From NCBI GenBank assembly GCA_027056825.1, contig JALUJS010000510.1, forward strand, positions 1-7,802: a stretch of 7,802 bases of DNA, in the 5' to 3' direction. Source of the stretch: Candidatus Krumholzibacteriia bacterium. Lineage in GTDB: Bacteria > Krumholzibacteriota > Krumholzibacteriia > LZORAL124-64-63. Below the pieces are notes generated by a model. The model saw only the letters and a list, made by a program, of their open reading frames with translations. It had not been told where the DNA came from and made no database searches. This document shows, in pieces, positions 1-6,126 of this stretch (positions within the stretch are counted from its first letter, which is position 1; each line of letters opens with the position of its first letter). A program made the position numbers and the translations under genes.

Positions 1-892
1 GGATCATCCTGAAGCTCTCGGATTCCGAAGGCAGGGAACTCCACATGCCGACGGAGAACTCGGCCCATTCCAGGAGGACATCGAAGGCCAACAGGCCCAG
101 GACGATGTTGCCCAGCAGGAGCATGGTCTGCTTGAATTCGGGAGTGCCCCGGCCACCGCCCCAGACGTAGTGGACCATGGCGACCATGGCCGCGCCCGAA
201 AGCAGGGCGCCCACCAGGAACAGGATCGGGGTCAGCCCGGAATTCCAGTAGGGGCGGGCGCCCACGACGCCGAAGATCCCCCCCTCCGAACCGTAGAAAG
301 CCACCGCCAGGGGCAGGCCCACCATGCCGAGGATCCGCAGCCTCCGGGCATCATTCTCGCGGGCGGTTTCGGAAAGGTCGGTCCGGCCGAAGGTCAGGAA
401 ACCGCACAGGGCGCCGGAAGCACCGCCGCTGCGGGACCGCTGTACCATTTTGGTCCGCAGGGCTGTCCAGAACTGGATCAGCAGGACGATGAGGTAGGCC
501 CCGTAGAAGTAGGGCATCCAGCCCATGACCGACCCGAAGTTGGTGTTGGTGACCATCCGCAGGACCCGCCCCATGTGGCCCAGGTCCATCCAGACCATGA
601 CCAGGGAGCCGATCAGGGTGGCCAGCGCCGTCAGCAGGGCCAGGGGGCCGATCTTGGCGAGGGCCTTGACCCGGAACACGTAGACGATGGATGACATGAC
701 GAAAGCCCCGGCCGAGATGCCCATCAGGTAGATGTAGCCGGCGACCCACAATCCCCAGGGGATGTAGGAGCCGTAGTTGGCCCCGGCGTGGCCCATCGTC
801 AGGCGGTCCTTGAGGCCCACCAGCCCCACCAGGAAGCCGATGATCGTCAAGGCCCAGAACAGCCTGTCGACATTGGATTTTTCTGCGCTCAT
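1..892 (-). CDS. NrfD/PsrC-family membrane quinol-interacting subunit (C-terminus cut by window edge)
   Basis: Integral membrane subunit that in this family exchanges electrons between the quinone pool and a partner four-cluster ferredoxin. 297 codons are visible. Hydrophobic helices lie near residues 10-27, 44-66, 81-101, 126-145, 187-205, 219-242 and 257-276; the C-terminus, with any further helix, is beyond position 1. Family-like segments include MDLGHMGRVLRM (about 102-113) and GARPYWNS (about 211-218), the latter followed by a P-x-x-FL helix. Start chosen at 892: a GGGGG Shine-Dalgarno stretch lies at 901-905 at suitable spacing, 13 nt after the stop of the iron-sulfur gene, so the two are probably co-transcribed. 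An upstream ATG at 898-900 is followed by only one sense codon and a TAA that overlaps the real start (TAATG), and it abuts the G-run without spacing. PsrC, TtrC, ArrC and ArxC types cannot be separated from this fragment; a catalytic molybdopterin subunit probably follows to the left. Confidence 0.9.
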   Translation of the reverse strand, partial: MSAEKSNVDRLFWALTIIGFLVGLVGLKDRLTMGHAGANYGSYIPWGLWVAGYIYLMGISAGAFVMSSIVYVFRVKALAKIGPLALLTALATLIGSLVMVWMDLGHMGRVLRMVTNTNFGSVMGWMPYFYGAYLIVLLIQFWTALRTKMVQRSRSGGASGALCGFLTFGRTDLSETARENDARRLRILGMVGLPLAVAFYGSEGGIFGVVGARPYWNSGLTPILFLVGALLSGAAMVAMVHYVWGGGRGTPEFKQTMLLLGNIVLGLLAFDVLLEWAEFSVGMWSSLPSESESFRMI

Positions 893-905
893 TATCTCAT
901 CCCCC

Positions 906-1856
906 TTACAAGAGGTAGTGGACCTTGGGCTTCGTTCCCATTTCTTCCTTGAGAACCACGGCATTGCTGCTGCCGATCAACTCGGCCACCAGGCTGTCCG
1001 GATCGTTGGCGTCGCCGAAGTAGGTCGCCCTGCCGATACAGGTGACCACGCACTCGGGCAACATGCCGTTTTCGAGGCGATGGACGCAGAAGTGGCATTT
1101 GCGCACATTGCCCACGGGGGATTTGTGGTCGTCCCGCTCCCAGACCTTCTCGTAGTCGTGGGCCGGGGCGTGCTCGTAGGCCGTGGCCCGGTCGCGGTCC
1201 AGGAGGGCGTCCGTGGTGTTCTCGGTGCCGTCGGTGTAGTTGCGGCCCGTATCGAAGGTGCGGGCGCTGTAGGGGCAGGCGGTGATGCAGTAGCGGCAGC
1301 CGATGCACTGGTCGTAGTCGATCTCGACGATGCCGTCCTTGCGCATCCAGGTGGCGTGCACCGGGCAGGCATCCGTGCAGGGAGGATTCTCGCACTGCAT
1401 ACAGGGCCGGGAGATCCAGCGCCGGGTGACGTTGGGATAGGTCCCGATCTCCTCTTCCAGGGTGGGGCGGTACACGACCCCGGGCGGAAGCTTGTTCTCG
1501 GCGATGCAGGAGATGGTGCAGGCATGGCACCCCACGCACTTGCGCGTGTCGATGACCATGGACCATTTGCGCTGTTCCAGAGGCTTCTTCAACGCCCGCT
1601 GCAGGTCGCGCATCATGCGGATGGTGGGATCCTCGCCGGGCTCCGCGTCGGGCAACTTGGGCATGTAGGCCTGTTCGGCCGCCCGGGCATCCTTGCTGGC
1701 CAACAGCATCCCGCCCACGACGGCGGGGGCGACCAGGCCGGCGAAAACCTGACTGCTGAATTTCTTCAGGAATTCCCGGCGCTGATTCTGCTCCTGGAGA
1801 TCCCTTTCCCCTTCAGGGGGAGGACTCTGGGCAGGCTTGGAATCATGGGTGGACAT
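906..1856 (-). CDS. Tat-exported four-cluster [4Fe-4S] electron-transfer subunit (TtrB/PsrB/DsrO-like)
   Basis: 316-aa iron-sulfur subunit expected to pass electrons between the NrfD protein encoded next and a molybdopterin catalytic subunit on the outer face of the membrane. The N-terminus has a twin-arginine signal: RREFLKKF at 26-33, a hydrophobic stretch about 36-53 and a likely cut after ARA at 57-59. Sixteen cysteines form four sets: C107/C110/C113/C117; C152/C155/C160/C164; C184/C187/C190/C194; C254/C257/C269/C273. The end (NGT/GTKP-x-VHYL style) resembles TtrB. A stretch of about 59 residues separates C194 from C254, longer than I expect for TtrB/PsrB. Start chosen at 1856 because GAGGCGAGA precedes it; an in-frame ATG at 1895 would add 13 residues but has no convincing ribosome binding site. 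The gene lies behind a candidate sigma-54 promoter and is 13 nt from the NrfD gene. Family confidence is high; the specific enzyme is not determined. Confidence 0.92.
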   Translation of the reverse strand: MSTHDSKPAQSPPPEGERDLQEQNQRREFLKKFSSQVFAGLVAPAVVGGMLLASKDARAAEQAYMPKLPDAEPGEDPTIRMMRDLQRALKKPLEQRKWSMVIDTRKCVGCHACTISCIAENKLPPGVVYRPTLEEEIGTYPNVTRRWISRPCMQCENPPCTDACPVHATWMRKDGIVEIDYDQCIGCRYCITACPYSARTFDTGRNYTDGTENTTDALLDRDRATAYEHAPAHDYEKVWERDDHKSPVGNVRKCHFCVHRLENGMLPECVVTCIGRATYFGDANDPDSLVAELIGSSNAVVLKEEMGTKPKVHYLL

Positions 1857-1969
1857 TCTCGCCTCGCTTTCCCGATCGTGGCGGCGAAGCCACATAGCCT
1901 ATGTTGAAAGCCGGCGGCCGCCGTGATGAATCGCATCCTTGTCAAGGGCAGCCGTTCACCCTTCTTATA

Positions 1970-1985
1970 AACAAGAGGCGTTCCA
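1970..1985 (-). promoter_or_regulatory. Candidate sigma-54 (-24/-12) promoter for the FeS/NrfD operon
   Basis: Read on the minus strand the site is TGGAACG-CCTC-TTGTT, against the consensus TGGCACG-N4-TTGCW. Spacing is exact and 10 of 12 specified positions match. The GG of the -24 element is intact (1984-1983) and the -12 element has TTGT instead of TTGC. A transcript would start near 1959, giving a leader of about 100 nt before the start at 1856. The neighbouring regulator carries a GAFTGA motif, which is specific to sigma-54 activators. The -12 C-to-T difference is the main reservation. Confidence 0.55.
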
Positions 1986-2010
1986 ACCCAGCGCTTTGCT
2001 GTGATTTTTT

Positions 2011-2035
2011 TAACTTATTATTCCCCAATAAGTTA
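2011..2035. promoter_or_regulatory. 9-bp perfect inverted repeat, candidate activator binding site
   Basis: The arms TAACTTATT (2011-2019) and AATAAGTTA (2027-2035) are perfectly complementary with a 7-bp spacer ATTCCCC. The centre is about 64 bp upstream of the predicted transcription start of the FeS operon and on the correct side of the -24/-12 element for an enhancer-type site. It is not followed by a T-run in either orientation, so it does not read as a terminator. Binding by the adjacent NtrC-type regulator is inference. Confidence 0.5.
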
Positions 2036-2043
2036 TGTTGTTT

Positions 2044-2058
2044 TGAATTTAAAATTCA
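2044..2058. promoter_or_regulatory. 15-bp palindrome TGAATTT-A-AAATTCA, possible second operator
   Basis: Perfect 7-bp arms flank a single central base, 8 bp beyond the larger dyad and about 92 bp upstream of the predicted start of the FeS operon. Its sequence differs from the 2011-2035 dyad, so it could be the site of another factor, or a by-product of the local AT richness. Confidence 0.3.
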
Positions 2059-2083
2059 CTGCCTGTCGCGGCCTACAGCCGAC

Positions 2084-2104
2084 AAAAAAACGTCGCCCGC
2101 GACG
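2084..2104 (-). terminator. Intrinsic terminator candidate downstream of the response regulator gene
   Basis: On the minus strand CGTCG-CGGG-CGACG forms a short GC hairpin (2091-2104) followed directly by seven T (2090-2084). It lies about 86 nt after the regulator's stop codon and upstream of the FeS promoter, so it would separate the sensory operon from the respiratory operon. The stem is short, which limits confidence. Confidence 0.6.
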
Positions 2105-2189
2105 GTCTATCGTTGCCTTCATGACCTCAAAGATTGAACCTTGAGGAATGAATCCATAAGTCATTGAAATAAGATTGTTTTGCGTCGTG

Positions 2190-3545
2190 TTACGTGTCGA
2201 GATTGAACTTTTTCAGCTTGCTCTTGAGCGTCGTGGCCGGGATCCCCAGCAGGCGCGCGGCCTCGGCCTTGTTGCCGCCGGCTTTGGCCATGGCCGCGGT
2301 CAGTTGCCGGATCTCGAACTCCGCCAGCGCGCTGTTCAGGTCCTTGCAATCCTGACCTGCGGCTTCCACCCCGGGATCCGCGCCTCCTCCGGTCTGGATC
2401 TCCGCCGAGAAGCAGTGGGGCACCAGGGGATTGCAATGACAGGAAAGGAGCAGGCGGTCGGCCTCGTTGCGGACCTGCCGGATGTTGCCCGGCCAATCGT
2501 AGTTCCGCAGGCAGGCTTCCGCTTCGGGGGTCAAGGGCGGAGCCTCCTTCCCCGAGGCGGCTTGGATGAAATGTCGCAACAACAAGGGGACATCCTCGGT
2601 GTGGGCCCGCACGGGCGGCAGCGTCAACGGATAGACGTTCAGCCTGTAGAACAGATCCCGACGGAACGCCCCCTCCTCGACCATGGCCACCAGATTGCGC
2701 TTGGTGGCGGCGATCACCCGGACGTCCACGGAGATCGCCCGGGAGCCCCCGACGCGCTCTATGACCCGGTCCTCCAGCACCCGCAGCAGCTTGACCTGCA
2801 TGGCCAGGGGCATATCGTCGACCTCGTCCAGGTAGAGGGTACCGCCAGACGCCATCTCGAAGCGACCGAGCCGCCTCCGCGTGGCGCCGGTGAAGGCGCC
2901 CTGCTCATGGCCGAACAGCTCGGACTCGAGGACCTCGGGAGCGAACAGGGCGCAACTGACCTTCACCAGGGGGCCCTTGCTGCGCGGGGAAAGGGAATGG
3001 ATGACCTCCGCCACCAGGTCCTTGCCCGTGCCGGTCTCCCCCTCCAGCAGGATGGTGGTCTCCCCGGAGGCAGCGATGGCCACCTGGTCCCGCAGGCGGA
3101 CCATCGCCAGGCTTTCCCCAAGGATCCGGTCCAGGCCCTTGCGCGGACGCAGCTGTTCCTTCAGCAGGCGATTCTCGTCCTCGATGAGATTCACATGCTC
3201 CACCTGGCGCAGTCGCAGGATCAACTCTTCCAGGGGGAAGGGTTTGGTCAGGTAGTCCGTCGCACCGAGCCGCATGGCTTCCACCGCGGTCTCCACGGTG
3301 CTGAAGGCCGTCATGACGATTACCTTGGCCCGGACTCCCCGGACGCGAAGCTCCCGCATGAACTGCAGGCCGTCCATGTCCGGCATGCGCAGATCCGTCA
3401 GGACCACATCGGGAATCCAGGTCTCGACCTCGGCCAGGGCGGCGGCGGCGGCCGGGTAGCCGCGGACCTCGAACCCCTGCTCGGCCAGGTCGTCCTCCAG
3501 GCTGACGCGCTGGATCTCCTCGTCCTCGACGATCATGATCCTCAT
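2190..3545 (-). CDS. NtrC-family sigma-54-dependent response regulator
   Basis: 451-aa cytoplasmic transcription activator. The receiver domain (about 1-118) has acidic pocket residues E7/D8, phospho-acceptor D51, T79 and K101. The AAA+ domain (about 140-375) has Walker A GETGTGK at 169-175, the sigma-54 contact loop GAFTGA at 216-221, Walker B TLYLDE at 236-241 and a downstream arginine-finger region FRRDLFYRLN. A Fis-type helix-turn-helix (GGNKAEAARLLGIPATTLKS) closes the protein near 422-441. All key motifs are intact. The start at 3545 gives a canonical receiver N-terminus and overlaps the kinase stop by 4 bp (ATGA), with AAGGGG upstream, so translation is probably coupled to the kinase. 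A longer in-frame reading exists but only extends back into the kinase gene. By position its likely target is the sigma-54-like promoter at 1970-1985. AioR is the best-known analogue in this arrangement; the TtrR regulator of tetrathionate reductase belongs to a different, LuxR-like class. Confidence 0.95.
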   Translation of the reverse strand: MRIMIVEDEEIQRVSLEDDLAEQGFEVRGYPAAAAALAEVETWIPDVVLTDLRMPDMDGLQFMRELRVRGVRAKVIVMTAFSTVETAVEAMRLGATDYLTKPFPLEELILRLRQVEHVNLIEDENRLLKEQLRPRKGLDRILGESLAMVRLRDQVAIAASGETTILLEGETGTGKDLVAEVIHSLSPRSKGPLVKVSCALFAPEVLESELFGHEQGAFTGATRRRLGRFEMASGGTLYLDEVDDMPLAMQVKLLRVLEDRVIERVGGSRAISVDVRVIAATKRNLVAMVEEGAFRRDLFYRLNVYPLTLPPVRAHTEDVPLLLRHFIQAASGKEAPPLTPEAEACLRNYDWPGNIRQVRNEADRLLLSCHCNPLVPHCFSAEIQTGGGADPGVEAAGQDCKDLNSALAEFEIRQLTAAMAKAGGNKAEAARLLGIPATTLKSKLKKFNLDT

Positions 3546-5032
3546 GGTTCCCCTTCCCCGTTGTCCCGGCCGGCGGCCGGCAGCTCGATGCTGAAGACCG
3601 TGCCCCGCCCTTCGCGGGGACTGCAACTGATGCGCCCCTGGTGCCGATCGATGATTCCCGCGGCGATCCACAGGCCCAGGCCGGTTCCCCGGCCGGGCTC
3701 CTTGGTGGTGAAAAAGGGATCGAAGATGCGCGGCTGCACATCCGGAGGTATTCCCCTGCCCTCGTCGCTGACCCGGATGCGGATCTCCCGCGGTCCCGCT
3801 TCCAGAGCGATGCGCACCCTGCCGCCCTCCTGTGAGGCGTCGATGGCGTTGAGCAGGAGATTGAGGATAACCTGCTCCAACTCCCTGGCGTTACCCCGGG
3901 CCATGGCAGCCGTGCCGTCCGGGGGCGGGATCAACTCCACACCTGCGGTCCCGGCCTTCGGCCCGGCCAGCCGGCAGGCGTCCAGCGCGACCGCCCGCAC
4001 GTCAACCGGCCGCATCACCGGGTCGCTCGTGCGCGTGAAGTCCAGCAGGTTGCCCACGGTCTGCTCGATGTGTTTCAGGGCGTTGTCCATGAGCTGGGAA
4101 TACTTCGCCGTCTGCACCGGATCGTCCGGCTTGCGCATGATCCGGTTGAGGCAATTGCGGGCGCCCGAAAGGGGGTTGTTGATCTCATGGGCCAGGCCGG
4201 CCACCAGGGTTCCGGTGGTCGCCAGCTTCTCGGCCTGGACCAGGGCCCTGCGGCTTTCCTCTTCGGCCCTGTGGGCCGCACGCAGTCGGTCCAGCATGGA
4301 CTGGAAGCTGTCCTGCAGGTCCTTGATCTCGTCGTTCCACCACGGCGAGAGGCTGACCTCGTACGAAGGCGGGGAAACGCCGGACATGGCCCCGGCGAGC
4401 TGCTTGATGGGCCGGGCCAGGGCTCGGGACAGGGCGACCGAACCGAGGATGCCCAGCACCCCCAGCACCAGGGCGCCCCAGATGGTCCACCCCTGGAATA
4501 CCGTGACCCGGCCGGCCTCCTGCTCGTGGGAAAACACCATCACCAGGGTGCCCAGGCGCAGGGAACTGATCTTCAGGGGAACGGCGATGCGGTACAGCCA
4601 GGGCGTCTTCAGGGGCTGGAGGGAGGTCTCCTGGACGCCGAGGGTCTCCCGGCCCAGCCTCTGGACCTGGTCCCGGGCGGACAGGGAGTACCGGTCGGCG
4701 TTGATCAGGCGACCCTCGGGATCGAAGACCAGCGCCCGCGTCACCCCGGACATGGCGTCGCCCACGATCTCCTCCAGGACATTGTCCAGGAATCCCTCCT
4801 CCTCGATCAACTCCAGGTGCGAATACAGGAGGGTGTTTTCCACCGTCAGGGCCGTGGACTCGGCCACCCGGCGGGCCCGCAGCTCGGCCTCCGAAAAGAC
4901 GAAGCTACGGAACGCCGCCAACAACCAGACCTGCAGCGCCAGGATCCCCAGCACGATGACCACCGTGGCGGTCACGACGAACTTGATCTCCAGCGAAAGC
5001 CGGCGGCGGCGCAGGAGGTTCCCGGGATTCAT
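3542..5032 (-). CDS. Membrane sensor histidine kinase of the three-gene sensory operon
   Basis: 496-aa kinase, expected to sit in the inner membrane and phosphorylate the response regulator encoded next. Transmembrane helices lie near 17-40 and 181-203, enclosing a periplasmic domain of about 140 residues that I cannot assign to a named family. A HAMP-like linker (about 204-256) follows. The dimerisation and phosphotransfer region carries the H-box LAHEINNPLSG with H282. The ATPase domain has the N-box NLLLNAIDAS (N395), G1 DEGRGIP (423-429), the F-box FDPFFTTK (437-444) and G2 GRGTGLGL (447-454). No receiver or PAS domain is evident in the cytoplasmic part. The start at 5032 overlaps the lipoprotein stop by 4 bp, and a GGAG element lies about 8 nt upstream. 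The kinase probably reads the state of the PhnD-like lipoprotein through its periplasmic domain; this is inferred from gene order and from AioX/AioS-type systems. Confidence 0.95.
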   Translation of the reverse strand: MNPGNLLRRRRLSLEIKFVVTATVVIVLGILALQVWLLAAFRSFVFSEAELRARRVAESTALTVENTLLYSHLELIEEEGFLDNVLEEIVGDAMSGVTRALVFDPEGRLINADRYSLSARDQVQRLGRETLGVQETSLQPLKTPWLYRIAVPLKISSLRLGTLVMVFSHEQEAGRVTVFQGWTIWGALVLGVLGILGSVALSRALARPIKQLAGAMSGVSPPSYEVSLSPWWNDEIKDLQDSFQSMLDRLRAAHRAEEESRRALVQAEKLATTGTLVAGLAHEINNPLSGARNCLNRIMRKPDDPVQTAKYSQLMDNALKHIEQTVGNLLDFTRTSDPVMRPVDVRAVALDACRLAGPKAGTAGVELIPPPDGTAAMARGNARELEQVILNLLLNAIDASQEGGRVRIALEAGPREIRIRVSDEGRGIPPDVQPRIFDPFFTTKEPGRGTGLGLWIAAGIIDRHQGRISCSPREGRGTVFSIELPAAGRDNGEGEP

Positions 5033-6009
5033 CGCCAGTCTCCGGGCGTATAGCCTGCGCTTTCCAGGTCATGGAGCATTCGTGTCAGGACATCGTAATC
5101 ACCGGAACTGGTCAGGGCGAAACCGTGGCGGAATTCCGGGTCCCAATCCTGGATCGTGCCCGCCAGGTCCGGGTCGTCGGGATCCATGTTCACCAGGACC
5201 GACCGCATGAGCATGGCCAGGGAGTCGGGACAGGCCGGACCGGCGACGATGGGCACGCCGGGAATGGGGTCGGAGACCCCGATGATGCGCAGTCCGTACT
5301 TCATGTAGTCGCGGGCCACCACATCCTTGAGGGCGCCGGCGTCGTATTCACCGGACAGGACGCTCTTGGCCACGCGGTCGTGGTGGTTGGTGAAGCTGTA
5401 GGAGGAAAGATCCTTCAGCATGATGCCCCGTTTCCACAGCATATGGATGGGCACAAGGGCTCCGGAGGTCGAGTGGGGCGAGGCCAGGGCCAGGGAGCGC
5501 CCCACCAGCTCGTCCACCGACTGGAGCGGCGAATCGTCCCGGACCACGAACACGCTGCGGTAGTAAGGGTCGCCGCGATCGGAAAGCGGACGCACCAGGG
5601 GCTTGACCCCGCACCGCTCCTCCGCCTCGTGGAAGGTCATGCCCCCGAGGGAGGCGATGGCGACATCCCCGTTGCAGATCTTGTTCACGGCGTCGGTGTA
5701 GTCGCGGCTCAGAACCAGCTTGAAACGGTAGGGGGTATGCGTGGCCAGGTAGTCCAGCATGGGCTGGTAGTGCTCCACCATGGCCCGGGGGTTGTACCGG
5801 GAAATGATCGTCATGCGGATCAACTCTCCCTGCCGGGCCTCGAAAAGGTGGTTTTCGTCCCAGGCCTCCGCCTGCCCTGAGGCCGGCTCCTGGCGCTCCC
5901 GGTGCTCCCGGCAACCGGCCGACGCAAGCAGGACCAGCAACAGCAGCAGGATCCGGACAAGGCTCCGGTTGCCTGGATTCATCCTGCATGTCTTGCCGGT
6001 TGGCGCCAT
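5029..6009 (-). CDS. PhnD-like periplasmic oxyanion-binding lipoprotein, probable sensor partner
   Basis: 326-aa solute-binding protein of the PhnD/phosphonate-binding type. It has a lipoprotein signal with hydrophobic stretch 20-31 and lipobox LASAGC, giving lipidation at C33. Typical family segments follow: a GDVAIASLGG strand-loop (114-123), an STSG anion-binding turn at 180-183, and a GEYDAGALKD segment (220-229). No ABC permease or ATPase gene is nearby; it is instead translationally coupled to a sensor kinase, as are AioX-type sensors, and resembles the PhnD-like part of TtrS. I therefore infer ligand presentation to the kinase rather than transport. Mature-part cysteines are C112, C133 and C260. 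The start at 6009 is favoured by a strong GGGAGG site 6 nt upstream; an internal ATG (codon 10, 5982) would give a shorter signal peptide but has a poor binding site. The ligand is unknown: arsenite, arsenate, tetrathionate, phosphite-like or other oxyanions are possible. Confidence 0.9.
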   Translation of the reverse strand: MAPTGKTCRMNPGNRSLVRILLLLLVLLASAGCREHRERQEPASGQAEAWDENHLFEARQGELIRMTIISRYNPRAMVEHYQPMLDYLATHTPYRFKLVLSRDYTDAVNKICNGDVAIASLGGMTFHEAEERCGVKPLVRPLSDRGDPYYRSVFVVRDDSPLQSVDELVGRSLALASPHSTSGALVPIHMLWKRGIMLKDLSSYSFTNHHDRVAKSVLSGEYDAGALKDVVARDYMKYGLRIIGVSDPIPGVPIVAGPACPDSLAMLMRSVLVNMDPDDPDLAGTIQDWDPEFRHGFALTSSGDYDVLTRMLHDLESAGYTPGDWR

Positions 6010-6126
6010 GGATCCTCCCTGTTGACAATTTCCTGCGTTCCGGTCGGCTTGCCCTGTCTATTCAATCAGTTTATTGTTCAAGCAACATGATCGAGTCGGC
6101 TTCAACATATTCTGGAGGTTCAAGCC
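6010..6126. promoter_or_regulatory. Divergent promoter region between the sensory operon and the PepSY-like gene
   Basis: This 117-bp gap must carry the starts of both divergent transcripts. For the plus strand a moderate sigma-70-like pair is visible: TTGCCC (6049-6054), a 17-bp spacer and TATTGT (6072-6077), predicting a start near 6084. For the minus strand only weak matches are seen and none is called. The 8-mer GTTCAAGC occurs twice in direct orientation (6076-6083 and 6118-6125), 42 bp apart, or four helical turns. A good GGAGG binding site for the plus-strand gene is at 6114-6118. Confidence 0.4.

Larger units (their letters stand above)
1857..2189. promoter_or_regulatory. 333-bp regulatory intergenic region between the sensory operon and the FeS/NrfD operon
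   Basis: No credible gene is present. The middle part (about 2001-2060) is strongly AT-rich compared with the GC-rich coding DNA on both sides. From right to left it contains the 3' end of the regulator transcript with a small dyad (arms CCTCAA 2125-2130 and TTGAGG 2141-2146), a terminator candidate (2084-2104), two dyads (2044-2058 and 2011-2035), a sigma-54-like promoter (1970-1985) and a leader of about 100 nt. The leader carries a 12-bp GC palindrome (1912-1923) and a 13-bp palindrome (1892-1904). The small open frame at 1901-2137 on the plus strand has no domain signature and crosses all these elements, so I do not treat it as a gene. Confidence 0.7.

Noticed and set aside
1857..1895. 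Upstream start (ATG at 1895) for the ferredoxin, adding 13 residues
   Set aside because: There is no Shine-Dalgarno before it, whereas GAGGCGAGA precedes the ATG at 1856 and gives a normal Tat signal length.
777..1907. 376-codon plus-strand open frame opposite the ferredoxin gene
   Set aside because: Shadow frame: the opposite strand encodes 16 cysteines in four correct cluster motifs and a Tat signal, while this frame has no recognisable feature.
1948..1961. Alternative GG-N10-GC sigma-54 match on the minus strand
   Set aside because: Only the GG and GC doublets fit; the surrounding -24 and -12 bases do not. The site at 1970-1985 is much closer to consensus apart from its -12 base.
1901..2137. 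78-codon plus-strand open frame in the regulatory gap
   Set aside because: It has no convincing binding site and crosses the promoter, dyads and terminator; the composition reflects the AT-rich island.
2175..5210. Very long open frame (1011 codons) on the plus strand opposite the regulator and kinase genes
   Set aside because: It is antisense to two genes with complete diagnostic motifs. Its translation is low-complexity with no domain pattern, and long antisense frames are expected in GC-rich coding DNA.
5018..5982. Shared N-terminal MNPGN in the kinase and at an internal Met of the lipoprotein, hinting at duplication
   Set aside because: The similarity ends after five residues and the nucleotide match is short, so it is probably chance.
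906..6009. Assignment of the locus as a tetrathionate reductase (ttr) system
   Set aside because: The ferredoxin end and the PhnD-like sensor suggest it, but the regulator is NtrC-type rather than LuxR-like, the sensor is a separate protein, and the catalytic subunit is not visible.
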